The notes below the pieces were generated by a model that saw only the letters and a list, made by a program, of their open reading frames with translations, was not told where the DNA came from and did not search any database. Position numbers and translations under genes: made by a program. DNA of 40,282 nucleotides from Defluviitaleaceae bacterium (GTDB lineage: Bacteria; Bacillota; Clostridia; Lachnospirales; WQUN01), in NCBI GenBank assembly GCA_009788085.1, contig WQSB01000006.1:1-40282 (forward strand). Reading direction: 5' to 3'. Below, one piece after another: positions 25,282 to 32,647 of the stretch. Each line of letters opens with the position of its first letter. Within the stretch, counting starts at the first letter, position 1.

Positions 25282-25337
25282 AGAAAGGCGGGAATTCGCT
25301 TGCAGATTAATACATCTGCGCGAATTCTCGCCTTTCT
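25282..25337. terminator. Large imperfect palindrome after rubrerythrin
   Basis: AGAAAGGCG-G-GAATTC-GCTT-GCAGAT-TAATAC-ATCTGC-GC-GAATTC-T-CGCCTTTCT forms a stem of over 20 bp with one mismatch and a small bulge, 21 nt after the stop codon. The right side ends TTTCT rather than a long U-tract. It can act as a terminator or 3' stabiliser; the size is also compatible with an end of a mobile element. Confidence 0.55.
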
Positions 25338-25456
25338 ACTTGTCGCCATGTTCCGCACTGCTTGCAAATTCTCCGCATTTCACGGTGTTTCCGAGCCCGA
25401 CGTATCTCCGTGTCCGGTGCCGTTGGCGAGACAGTCCCTTTCCTAATGCGTGGCAC
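25307..25456 (-). other. Possible small CxxC ORF (49 codons) or remnant
   Basis: In the 284-bp stretch between rubrerythrin and the recombinase remnant, the minus strand has an open frame from GTG 25456: basic residues RRARKHREMRRICKQCGTWRQVERREF, with one CxxC. There is no ribosome binding site, and its end overlaps the palindrome. I do not recognise it. It may be a piece of a zinc-ribbon protein. Low confidence as a gene. Confidence 0.2.
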
Positions 25457-25544
25457 TTTTAGTGCGAAGTAAACGATTCCTATTTGTTACTACATTTTTC
25501 TGTGAAAAATTGTAAACTATAAAAAAAACAAAGGAGGCAGTTTA

Positions 25545-25640
25545 ATGAATGTTAGGTTGGCTGGTTATGTAAGATGCTCCACGAAAGAGCAGAATCCGGA
25601 CAGGCAGATTATGCACAACTTATCCACGGATATGGCATAG
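25545..25640 (+). pseudogene. Truncated serine recombinase/resolvase (N-terminal 31 residues)
   Basis: Behind an excellent ribosome binding site (AAAGGAGG, 8 nt spacing) the frame reads MNVRLAGYVRCSTKEQNPDRQI..., the N-terminus of a resolvase with the catalytic Ser in RCSTKEQ, then stops at TAG after 31 codons. A full enzyme needs at least 180 residues. No continuation is found in the other frames, so this is a deletion remnant. It marks a former mobile element at the left border of the fibre cassette. Confidence 0.75.
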
Positions 25641-25653
25641 CTGGGGCGGACAA

Positions 25654-25935
25654 ATGGAATACTGGCTGTCCCTGTCCTGTCCGGATGTAATACGCTGGGT
25701 GCTTTACCGCAAGAAGCGTATTAATTACAGGAAATTCCCCGTGACAACGGAAGATATCGTACTCGAAGCCAACCCCCTTGAAGCCGAAAAACAGCGTGTG
25801 CGGGAAATGCTTATTAAGATGTACCTATTCCATCGCACCGTAAGCCACAACAAAGACCTAAGAAAAAAAGTCTCCGCCGTATTCAGCAACAATTTACTTA
25901 ACATGCTTTTGGGCGCGCTTGGTGGGATAAAATAA
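25654..25935 (+). CDS. Hypothetical protein, 93 residues, possible remnant
   Basis: The ORF starts MEYWLSLSCPDVIRWVLYRKKRINYRK and continues with a charged helical stretch ending NNLLNMLLGALGGIK. It has no clear ribosome binding site (only GGGGCGG upstream), begins 14 nt after the recombinase remnant, and its frame stays open upstream without a start codon. It may therefore be the C-terminal piece of a larger gene. I do not recognise a family. Confidence 0.35.
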   Translation: MEYWLSLSCPDVIRWVLYRKKRINYRKFPVTTEDIVLEANPLEAEKQRVREMLIKMYLFHRTVSHNKDLRKKVSAVFSNNLLNMLLGALGGIK

Positions 25936-25993
25936 AAATAAAATCAATGCGAGCCGTTTTATTGCCTAATGATTGCGGGGTTTTTTGCTATAT

Positions 25994-28900
25994 TCAAAAT
26001 ATTCTAACACCACCAACAAAGGCTCGGAAAACTTCCTCCCCCGCGATGAAAAGATTTCCGATTTCTTCGCCATTTATAAATGTGCCGCCCGCAAGCACAG
26101 TTTCTATGGACAGTGTGGCGGTATCGTAGCCGGCTCCGTTAGTGGCTCTTACGCTGAATGTAAAAATCCCGGCTGTGGTAGGTGAGCCGTATATTTCTCC
26201 GGTGATGATATTGAGCGATAATCCTGGCGGCAATCCGGATTCACCGTCGCCAACAGGCATTATTTGCCATGAAATGGGAGTGTCGCCTGTAGCGGATAAT
26301 GTTTCCTGATATGCAGTGCCTGTTGTTCCGCCGGATAGTGAATTCGTAGTAATAGCAGGCGGGTCTGCAATCGTTATCGTAAAGGTTCTTGCATCGTTGC
26401 CATTAGCATTCCCTGCGCTGATTGTAAAATCATACATTCCGGCAGTTGCCGGCGTTCCGGATAATATATTATCGTTTAAGGATAGCCCGTCGGGAAGTGC
26501 GCTGTTCAAAGACCACGTTATGGGTTGGTCGCCTGTTGCTTCCAATGTTAGCGAATAAGGCGTACCCCTTGTTGCGAATAAGGCCGAACCTGTGGTTATA
26601 ATTGGAGAGCCGCTTGCCCCGATTGAAATTGTGAATTGCCGTGTGTCGGCATAATCGGGGCCGGTTATGTTTGCTGCCATTACCGTAAATTTGTAGAATC
26701 CTTGTGTTGATGGCATACCAGATATGACAGCACCCGTAAGTGATACACCCGGCGGCAATTCCGTTTCATCGTCCACAGGCGCAAGAACACTCCAGCTAAT
26801 GGGTGCAGTACCTGTTGCCAACAAAGCCTGCGAATAATACTCGCTTTCGTTGCCGCTGTTGAGCATGGTGGTTGTGATACAGGGCCTTGCTACAATCGTA
26901 ATGGAGAATAATTCTTCTGCGTGTCCGCCGATATTATCTACCCTTACAGAAAATTCGTAAATCCCGCTTATGGTGGGCGTACCTGACAAGGTGGCTGTTG
27001 CCGGGTCGAAAAACATCCCCGGCGGCAAGTTGCCGAATGTTTGTGACCATGTGAATGGTGTAGCACCTTCAGCGGTAAGCGTGTGCGAATAAGGCACACC
27101 CACAATACCACCGGCCAAATCCACATCAATAATTGACGGCGTGGTAATGGTTATCGTAAACTGCACAGGAATAGAATCGCCAAAAACATTTGTGGCAACT
27201 ACTGTAAATACATATGTCCCCAAGACAGGGTTAAGCCAAGATACTACCCCGGCAGAGCTTAACCGGATGTCGGCGGTTGGTGTTGGTGCTGACGCCATGG
27301 CCCATGATATGGGTTGTGTTCCGCTTGCTTGTAAGACGGTACTGAAGGGTCTTGCGACTCCGCCGCCTAAATTTGCCGGTGATGTAATCACAGGCGGTGC
27401 GCCCACTGTGATTGTAAACGGTGCTGTAGTGGTGCTTCCCCCGCCTGAGACGGTGACATTTACATTATAGGTGCCTATGGCTGTTGGTGTTCCGCTTAGC
27501 ACTCCGGTAGTACCGTTTAGAATTAGACCCGGCGGGAAAGATGACCCTGCTTGCGCCGTCCATGACCATGCGTAGATAAACGAATCGTCCAGCCCGTCTG
27601 CTTGGAAAGTTAAGGGTGTATATGCAGTTCCCGCAATTCCATTGGGCAAAGGCGAAGTGGTTATAATTGCGAGGGATTGCCCGGCTTCAATGGTAAAGGT
27701 GGCAGGCGCGGAAACACCGGCGGTATTGGTAGCGGCAACTGTAAAGGTAAAGTTCCCGCCCACAACGGGTATGCCGGAAATTATTCCTGTGCTTTGATTC
27801 AGTGATAATCCTGTGGGCAAGCTCCCGTCGGTAATGAACCAAGTCATGGGTATCGAGCCAAGTGCGGTTAATTGCCCGGAGTAGCTTCTGCCGAGACGAG
27901 CATATCCCAATACCGTTGTGGTTATAACCGGTATCTGATACACGGTTAAAGTATACAGCCTAATTTCAGAGCCGTATTCGTTTTCCACTTGCGCAGAGAA
28001 CGAATATATCCCCGCCACGGTTGGTGTGCCGGACAAAATTCCGTTTATGTCCATGCTTAATCCGGGGGGTAAACTGCCACCCACGTGTTCCCATGTCATT
28101 GGAGTTTCACCATAACCACTCATCGCAAATGAATACGGCACGCCTACAATTCCGTCAGGCAATAACGGTAAACTGTTAATCCGCGCAGCAAAGGATACGT
28201 TTAGTGTGTACGTTCGTGATACTCCCCCCGGTTCATAATCATTAAAGGCTGTTATGGTAACTTGGCAGCTTTGATTGTCAATGATTGGTGTGCCGGAAAT
28301 CGTAGTGCCAATAATTGACAATCCGGCGGGGAGCGACCCATCAGTTACAGCAAGCGACACTGCCAGATGACCGTCAGAGCCTGTTACAGTAGGTGTAAAA
28401 GAATATGGGCGATTTAGAGTTGCCCCGGGTATGTATTCGTCATGGATTATCGGCGGTTCACCTGCATTCAAAATGAATGCTTTTTTTGCGCGATAACCGA
28501 TGCTGTCCGTAAGCGTTACTTCAACAGTGTATTGACCTTCATCAAGATTGCATACACCGGATAGCTGACCGTTATTGTTTATAAATAAGCCGCTGTCAAT
28601 GGGCAGCCCTGATATATTGAATACAAAAGGCGCGGTCCCGGTATCTTCCTCAATTTCTATTTGCATCAAAAATACTCTGCCTTTAATTGCTGCAGGCAGA
28701 GTATCTGTTGTGATGGCAGGCGGTACAGGCATTGTAATAGCCGCTGTGCCTTCCCACCAACCATGGGGCGGCGTGTTCAACACTCCTTGCCGAATAGCAA
28801 ATAACGGTGGTTCGTTGCCCTCTCCAAAATGCTCTGTAAGGTCAACCATTACGATATTGTCAACTCTGCCATAAGTTTCATTGTTGCCTTGATTTCCTGT

Positions 28901-29371
28901 TTGTTGCCAAATAAAGCGCATGTTTAACGGCGATACATCCGCCGTCCATATGGTGTCTATCAAGTTCCAGCCTGTAACATTTGGCGTTTGCAAACCATCG
29001 AATAACGGCGGAGGTAATACCACATCCCGTACCGGGACAGTAGTTCCGTTTACCACGGTACATCCTGTTGTCATTCCTGCCACTGTGCTTCCACGCAAGC
29101 TTACCTGCCCCCGAACATAATATTTATGTCCAACTGTGGTGGGTATGGGGTTGTTTGGGTTCATATAAACAAGGCCCTGGGTTTTTACGCCAATTTGTGC
29201 GCACCAAGAGCCTGTTTCGCCATGCTCCGGAGCGGGCGTATTATTTGCTACCTGCATGGGCGCAAGGGTGCTTTGTGTTCCTTGTTTGTTGGTGGAAAAC
29301 CCGTTCCATCCACTGACATTATTCTCAAATGAGCCGTTTTGTACTATATTTGTTAAATAAATTTGGGCCAT
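25994..29371 (-). CDS. Giant fibre-like protein with about ten Ig-like (He_PIG) repeats
   Basis: 1125 residues, with no signal peptide, membrane helix or LPXTG anchor. Residues 1-210 look like a beta-sandwich, carbohydrate-binding-type domain (NGSFENNVSGWNGFSTN, with late VDNIVMVDLTEHFGEGNEP). About ten repeats of 80-95 residues follow, each with the He_PIG core: GTPYSLTLEATGDQPITWSL..LPDGLSL..ILSGTP..AGMYDFTISA. The C-terminus has three short repeats, FINGEEIGN-LFIAGEEVFR-AFVGGVRIF. Absence of Sec signals and the neighbours suggest a phage tail-fibre or intracellularly assembled filament rather than a secreted adhesin. Last gene of the cassette; AAGGAG precedes the ATG. Repeats are well diverged, so this is not a recent DNA expansion. 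Confidence 0.75.
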   Translation of the reverse strand: MAQIYLTNIVQNGSFENNVSGWNGFSTNKQGTQSTLAPMQVANNTPAPEHGETGSWCAQIGVKTQGLVYMNPNNPIPTTVGHKYYVRGQVSLRGSTVAGMTTGCTVVNGTTVPVRDVVLPPPLFDGLQTPNVTGWNLIDTIWTADVSPLNMRFIWQQTGNQGNNETYGRVDNIVMVDLTEHFGEGNEPPLFAIRQGVLNTPPHGWWEGTAAITMPVPPAITTDTLPAAIKGRVFLMQIEIEEDTGTAPFVFNISGLPIDSGLFINNNGQLSGVCNLDEGQYTVEVTLTDSIGYRAKKAFILNAGEPPIIHDEYIPGATLNRPYSFTPTVTGSDGHLAVSLAVTDGSLPAGLSIIGTTISGTPIIDNQSCQVTITAFNDYEPGGVSRTYTLNVSFAARINSLPLLPDGIVGVPYSFAMSGYGETPMTWEHVGGSLPPGLSMDINGILSGTPTVAGIYSFSAQVENEYGSEIRLYTLTVYQIPVITTTVLGYARLGRSYSGQLTALGSIPMTWFITDGSLPTGLSLNQSTGIISGIPVVGGNFTFTVAATNTAGVSAPATFTIEAGQSLAIITTSPLPNGIAGTAYTPLTFQADGLDDSFIYAWSWTAQAGSSFPPGLILNGTTGVLSGTPTAIGTYNVNVTVSGGGSTTTAPFTITVGAPPVITSPANLGGGVARPFSTVLQASGTQPISWAMASAPTPTADIRLSSAGVVSWLNPVLGTYVFTVVATNVFGDSIPVQFTITITTPSIIDVDLAGGIVGVPYSHTLTAEGATPFTWSQTFGNLPPGMFFDPATATLSGTPTISGIYEFSVRVDNIGGHAEELFSITIVARPCITTTMLNSGNESEYYSQALLATGTAPISWSVLAPVDDETELPPGVSLTGAVISGMPSTQGFYKFTVMAANITGPDYADTRQFTISIGASGSPIITTGSALFATRGTPYSLTLEATGDQPITWSLNSALPDGLSLNDNILSGTPATAGMYDFTISAGNANGNDARTFTITIADPPAITTNSLSGGTTGTAYQETLSATGDTPISWQIMPVGDGESGLPPGLSLNIITGEIYGSPTTAGIFTFSVRATNGAGYDTATLSIETVLAGGTFINGEEIGNLFIAGEEVFRAFVGGVRIF

Positions 29372-29374
29372 GTT

Positions 29375-30193
29375 TTACTCCTTTGCGACAAAAACGAACA
29401 CATTTGGGTGTTCTTGTGAATATTGCAGGGCTTCCGTTACATCCTGTGCCTTGTAAACTTCCACGCTGGCTACTTTGTTGTTTATTTCATTAATTGCTTG
29501 AACTATTTGCTTATTTACCGTTTGAAGGTCAAAGGTGTTGCCAAGCATTACATTCAAGCCCTGCACGTTTATGTCTATGATTGACCTTACCGTGTCTGTT
29601 TCAGGGAAAGGGTCGGCTTGGTTTTTCCCAAAGAACCATGTCGTACCAATGGGAATAGGCCTGAATATTGGCAAAATTACACTGCCGTCAACGGGAGACG
29701 TAATGTCAATTGTTGTATGAACCTCCCCGTTGGCAAGATATTCAAATCCAATGTGAAAGCCATTTATAAACCAGCGGGCAACCGCCGCATTGATATTCGG
29801 ATTTCCCGTTTGGTCTAGTGCCGCATCTTCAGCCGTCAGGAAAAAATACCTGCTGTATTGATGCGGTGCGTTCAGCGGCTCTGCAATTTCAACATGCCAA
29901 TTGTATCCCCTTGGCAAATTCGGAGGGGCAGACTGCACCGTTGCATCAAATACATAGATGGCATTGTATTTCAAGAGTCTGTCAAGCTCATCAATTGCTC
30001 TTTGTACATTGATTGCTTCCAGCTCCAGCATTTCCGGTGAGGTTCGAGACAATTCGTTATTGTAAGGGATATCCTCGGCGACAAGGGTTATATTTCCACT
30101 CACATCCGGCGACATTCCATTCGCGCTTTTTACTAATCCCGACAATTTTTCCTGTAGCAGTTTTTGCAGATACTCATAACTTACTGCCGCCAT
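29375..30193 (-). CDS. Phage tail-fibre-like protein with AVSYEYL N-terminus
   Basis: 272 residues, starting MAAVSYEYLQKLLQEKLSGLVKSANGMSPDVSGNITLVAEDIPYN. The VNG-x-pd-xGNITLxAEDI pattern is a common linker in phage tail-fibre and baseplate-appendage proteins of Bacillota. A middle beta-rich domain follows (WHVEIAEPLNAPHQYSRYFFLTAEDAALD ... FRPIPIGTTWFFGKN), then a helical end with repeated Asn/Gln (VNKQIVQAINEINNKVASVEVYKAQDV), probably coiled. No signal peptide. It is 3 nt upstream of the He_PIG gene and has AAGGAG, so both are co-translated. Function inferred as an adaptor or fibre segment. Confidence 0.6.
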   Translation of the reverse strand: MAAVSYEYLQKLLQEKLSGLVKSANGMSPDVSGNITLVAEDIPYNNELSRTSPEMLELEAINVQRAIDELDRLLKYNAIYVFDATVQSAPPNLPRGYNWHVEIAEPLNAPHQYSRYFFLTAEDAALDQTGNPNINAAVARWFINGFHIGFEYLANGEVHTTIDITSPVDGSVILPIFRPIPIGTTWFFGKNQADPFPETDTVRSIIDINVQGLNVMLGNTFDLQTVNKQIVQAINEINNKVASVEVYKAQDVTEALQYSQEHPNVFVFVAKE

Positions 30194-30231
30194 ATATTCA
30201 TCTCCTTATTTATTTAATTGAAAATAATATG

Positions 30232-30397
30232 TAGGGCCTGTTGCCACTACCTCAAATGCCCATCTTTTGGTCGCTTTACCGCCACTTTTCGTCGGGTTTT
30301 CCTAGCGCACCTTCGGGTGCGTGTCGTCAAATCCTTCTCAATTGGCGAAAAATCGCCTCAAAATCTGGTCATTTTCGGTTAGTGGCAACAGGCCCTA
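30232..30397. mobile_element. 166-bp MITE-like element with 18-bp perfect terminal inverted repeats
   Basis: TAGGGCCTGTTGCCACTA at 30232-30249 is exactly inverted at 30380-30397. The similarity extends inward imperfectly for a further ~25 bp (CTCAAATGCCCATCTTTTGG against CCGAAAATGACCAGATTTTGAGG). The ends can be read as TA target duplication plus GGGCCTG...CAGGCCC, as used by TA-targeting transposases. The centre holds a perfect hairpin GCGCACC-TTC-GGGTGCG. It has no ORF. It fills the gap between two cassette genes. The transposase that would mobilise it is not in the window. Confidence 0.75.
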
Positions 30398-30451
30398 GTT
30401 CGTAATTTATATTCATAGAATTTTATAGGTAGAACTAGTTGTTTGTTTCTT

Positions 30452-30817
30452 TTAAGGCTCCGGGTCCGGGGGTGTCTCAGGCGTTGGAACAATAAGGTAA
30501 GGAACCATGCTTTTTTCTATATCGCTGAGTTGTTCGTAATCCTCATCCGTAATTTCTTGATTAACCCATGCCGGTGTTGTTAGTCCGGCGTTCCAATACC
30601 AAAAGCTGGTCGTTTCATCCACAAAGGCGTAATTTGCCAGTTCTGCCGATGCATAGACTTCCACCAATTCAGCCTCGGTTGCATACTGCCCTAAAAACAA
30701 TAGAGAGGAAATTGGAAGTTGAGTGGTCGGTATCTGACCGTTTTCGTCAAGCCCCGGTATGCCGTTTGGCGCACCCTTAATAGCCTTTAGATACTCATAC
30801 GATACTGCACTTGCCAT
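30452..30817 (-). CDS. Small tail-fibre-like protein with AVSYEYL N-terminus
   Basis: 121 residues from ATG 30817 (GAGGAGTG 6 nt upstream; the track adds three residues). It begins MASAVSYEYLKAIKGAPNGIPGLDENGQIPTTQLP; the LDxNGxIPxxQLP segment is a widespread phage tail-fibre motif. A small domain (LLFLGQYATEAELVEVYASAELANYAFVDETTSFWYWN) follows, resembling the EAD-like modules that read '..YaiVgd.ttlYvw', then DEDYEQLSDIEKSMVPYLIV and a Pro/Glu tail. It shares the AVSYEYL N-terminus with the 272-residue protein. No signal peptide. Confidence 0.6.
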   Translation of the reverse strand: MASAVSYEYLKAIKGAPNGIPGLDENGQIPTTQLPISSLLFLGQYATEAELVEVYASAELANYAFVDETTSFWYWNAGLTTPAWVNQEITDEDYEQLSDIEKSMVPYLIVPTPETPPDPEP

Positions 30818-30846
30818 AAAAATCACTCCTCATTTATTACGTCTTT

Positions 30847-31113
30847 TTATAAAAAGCCGTTTGGATAAACTACCCACAAAACATCGGGATTGAGCTTTTC
30901 GTCATCCGATAATGCCGTATACTCGTTTTCCGCTACGAGCTTCAAGCCAATTCCGGGGTCTCCTTTTGGTCCGGGAGGACCGGATGGACCTTGTGGCCCT
31001 CTTGGCCCGGGCCACGGCACACATGGATTTCTCGAAAGAAACTCCTCTTTCGGCAAGGGGTTAAAACAATCTGTGGGAAAAGGAATTGCGTTGAAGCAAT
31101 CACACACTTTCAT
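30847..31113 (-). CDS. Short collagen-like protein with Cys-rich N-terminus
   Basis: 88 residues from ATG 31113, with AAAGGGGGG just upstream (the track start at 31164 lacks one). The N-terminus MKVCDCFNAIPFPTDCFNPLP has three cysteines. A collagen-like run GPRGPQGPSGPPGPKGDPG gives about six Gly-X-Y triplets. The C-terminus NEYTALSDDEKLNPDVLWVVYPNGFL carries the YxxLSDxEKxxP motif also seen in the next protein. The triplets could trimerise the protein, with cysteines locking the trimer. First gene of the four-gene cassette. Alternatives are a spore-surface or tail-fibre component; no secretion signal is present. Confidence 0.65.
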   Translation of the reverse strand: MKVCDCFNAIPFPTDCFNPLPKEEFLSRNPCVPWPGPRGPQGPSGPPGPKGDPGIGLKLVAENEYTALSDDEKLNPDVLWVVYPNGFL

Positions 31114-31173
31114 CTTATCCCCCCTTTGGTTATATGTTATGCAAGGGCGGCATGGAAGGTTCATTCAACGAAT

Positions 31174-31202
31174 TTGTCACCGTTAAAGAATCGTAGTAGA
31201 AT
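31174..31202 (+). promoter_or_regulatory. Promoter of the HAD-phosphatase operon
   Basis: TTGTCA (31174-31179), 17-nt spacer, TAGAAT (31197-31202), 35 bp before the ATG. It lies in the divergent region opposite the collagen-like gene, whose own promoter I could not assign with confidence. Confidence 0.6.
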
Positions 31203-31237
31203 AGAAGAAATTTATTTTCGACGGAGTTGGGTACATA

Positions 31238-32047
31238 ATGGGATACCGTGCTTTATTTACTGATTTTGATGGCACTTTGTATTCAGGGGGGAAAGCAGTT
31301 TCTGAAGCTAATGTTTTGGCGATTAACGCCGCAAAGGCCGCGGGGAGGTTAATAGTGCTGTGTAGCGGGCGTTCTTGGAAATCGCTGGCTTATTACGAAA
31401 AGCTGCTGGGCTTTAACACGCCGGGGAATTATGGCGTGGCGTTTAATGGCGCGGTGGTTTACGCCTATACCGAAAACGGGCATGAGATTCTTTTTCGGCA
31501 AACCATGGAGGATGCGGCCGCCCATAAAGTTATCCGGGAATTAAAGAGTATTGCCGTTCCCGGGGTTAGAATATATGTATATGGGGGCAACGGCGACTTG
31601 TACACCGAAGAGGCTTTTAGAAGTGAGGAGCAATTCAGCGAGGATAGGCGGGTGGAGCTGCAATATGTAAGGGATTTTTCCGACATAAAAATCGGATTTT
31701 CTAAAGTTGTGGCTTTTGGGGAGAACAGCGCGCTAAGGCTGGTTGACGCGCAGATGCCACGTGAATATGGCGCGGTTTTCTGCTCGGATGTGCTTTTGGA
31801 ATTTTTGCCGCCGGATGTAAACAAAGGCAGCGGTATGGCATTTTTGGCCGGGCATTTGGGTATCCCCTTGGAAGAGGTTATTGCCATGGGCGACGAATGC
31901 AATGATATCCCCATGCTGAAAAAAGCAGGGCTTGGCATCGCAGTGGCCAATGCGGTTCCGGCTGCCAAGGCCGCCGCCGATATTGTTCTGGATAAAAGCT
32001 GCCAAGAAGACGCAGTAAAAGAAGTAATCGAGAGGCATCTGCTTTAA
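31238..32047 (+). CDS. Cof-type HAD-IIB family hydrolase
   Basis: 269-residue HAD phosphatase. Motif I FTDFDGTL (nucleophile and acid Asp), motif II LCSGRS, motif III with Lys in VNKGSGM, and motif IV AMGDECNDIPMLKKAGLGIAVANA. A type-IIB cap domain lies between motifs II and III. Members dephosphorylate sugar phosphates, phospholipid head groups or cofactors such as pyridoxal phosphate or FMN; the substrate is not visible. Followed 25 nt later by a membrane protein gene in the same direction. Confidence 0.9.
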   Translation: MGYRALFTDFDGTLYSGGKAVSEANVLAINAAKAAGRLIVLCSGRSWKSLAYYEKLLGFNTPGNYGVAFNGAVVYAYTENGHEILFRQTMEDAAAHKVIRELKSIAVPGVRIYVYGGNGDLYTEEAFRSEEQFSEDRRVELQYVRDFSDIKIGFSKVVAFGENSALRLVDAQMPREYGAVFCSDVLLEFLPPDVNKGSGMAFLAGHLGIPLEEVIAMGDECNDIPMLKKAGLGIAVANAVPAAKAAADIVLDKSCQEDAVKEVIERHLL

Positions 32048-32072
32048 ACCTGAACCCCATTAGGAGGTGGTT

Positions 32073-32633
32073 GTGATTTCAAAAATTTTCATCGGTATGA
32101 TACTGGTTTTTATCAATTTTAATCTGGATATCGGCTATATGAGAATCGGAATTATCCCTAGTTTTTTAGGGTATTATTTTATGCTTAAGGGTTTGGCTGA
32201 AATTATGGAATTAAGCAGTCGTTTCTCTAAAGTCATTCCATATGTAAAGGGCATGATAGTTTATTCTGTAATCATTTATGTGATGGATTTGCTTGGGGGT
32301 GCAACGGCAATAGATTTGCTGTACATTTACACGCCAACGGGATTGCTTATGCTTGCTATTGGGATAATTACAATAGTTCTTTCATTGTTTATTTCATATA
32401 ACATTATAATGGGCGTAAAGGATATTGAAATTACTCAGGAGCAAGACCTAAATTCTGACCGGCTTTATTTAGCTTGGAAGCTGCTGGTTGTATTTTCGGT
32501 ATTAACCCATATTGTAATATTATTATATATCACTGCGTTTGCAGTTGTTGGTATACTGGTGAGCTTCTTGATTCAAATATACTATTTGTTTGCCTTTTAC
32601 AGGACAAAGACTTTGTATTACGAGAAAATGTAG
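32073..32633 (+). CDS. Small polytopic membrane protein of unknown function
   Basis: 186 residues with about five hydrophobic helices (IFIGMILVFINFNLDIGYM; MIVYSVIIYVMDLLGG; TGLLMLAIGIITIVLSLFISYNIIMGV; LVVFSVLTHIVILLYITAFAVVGILVSFLIQIYYLF). A loop VKDIEITQEQDLNSDRLY separates the last pairs. I see no catalytic motif and no family name. The track begins at GTG 32067, which overlaps the AGGAGG; GTG 32073 gives correct spacing. It is AT-richer than its neighbours by eye. It lies between the HAD phosphatase and MFS genes, likely in one operon. Confidence 0.65.
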   Translation: MISKIFIGMILVFINFNLDIGYMRIGIIPSFLGYYFMLKGLAEIMELSSRFSKVIPYVKGMIVYSVIIYVMDLLGGATAIDLLYIYTPTGLLMLAIGIITIVLSLFISYNIIMGVKDIEITQEQDLNSDRLYLAWKLLVVFSVLTHIVILLYITAFAVVGILVSFLIQIYYLFAFYRTKTLYYEKM

Positions 32634-32647
32634 GGAGATAGTAATCA

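Noticed and set aside
25620-25628. DnaA box-like TTATCCACG
   Set aside because: Single imperfect site, no cluster of boxes, no AT-rich unwinding region and no dnaA/dnaN nearby, so not an origin.
25994-29371. DNA tandem repeat or CRISPR-like array
   Set aside because: The repeats are protein-level Ig domains of 80-95 residues with diverged codons; no short identical DNA repeats or spacers exist.
30890-31186. Plus-strand ORF with GPGGPDGPCGPLGPG repeats
   Set aside because: It is the antisense of the collagen-like gene; GGN/CCN codons mirror each other and give Gly-Pro on both strands. The minus strand has the ribosome binding site and sensible flanking domains.
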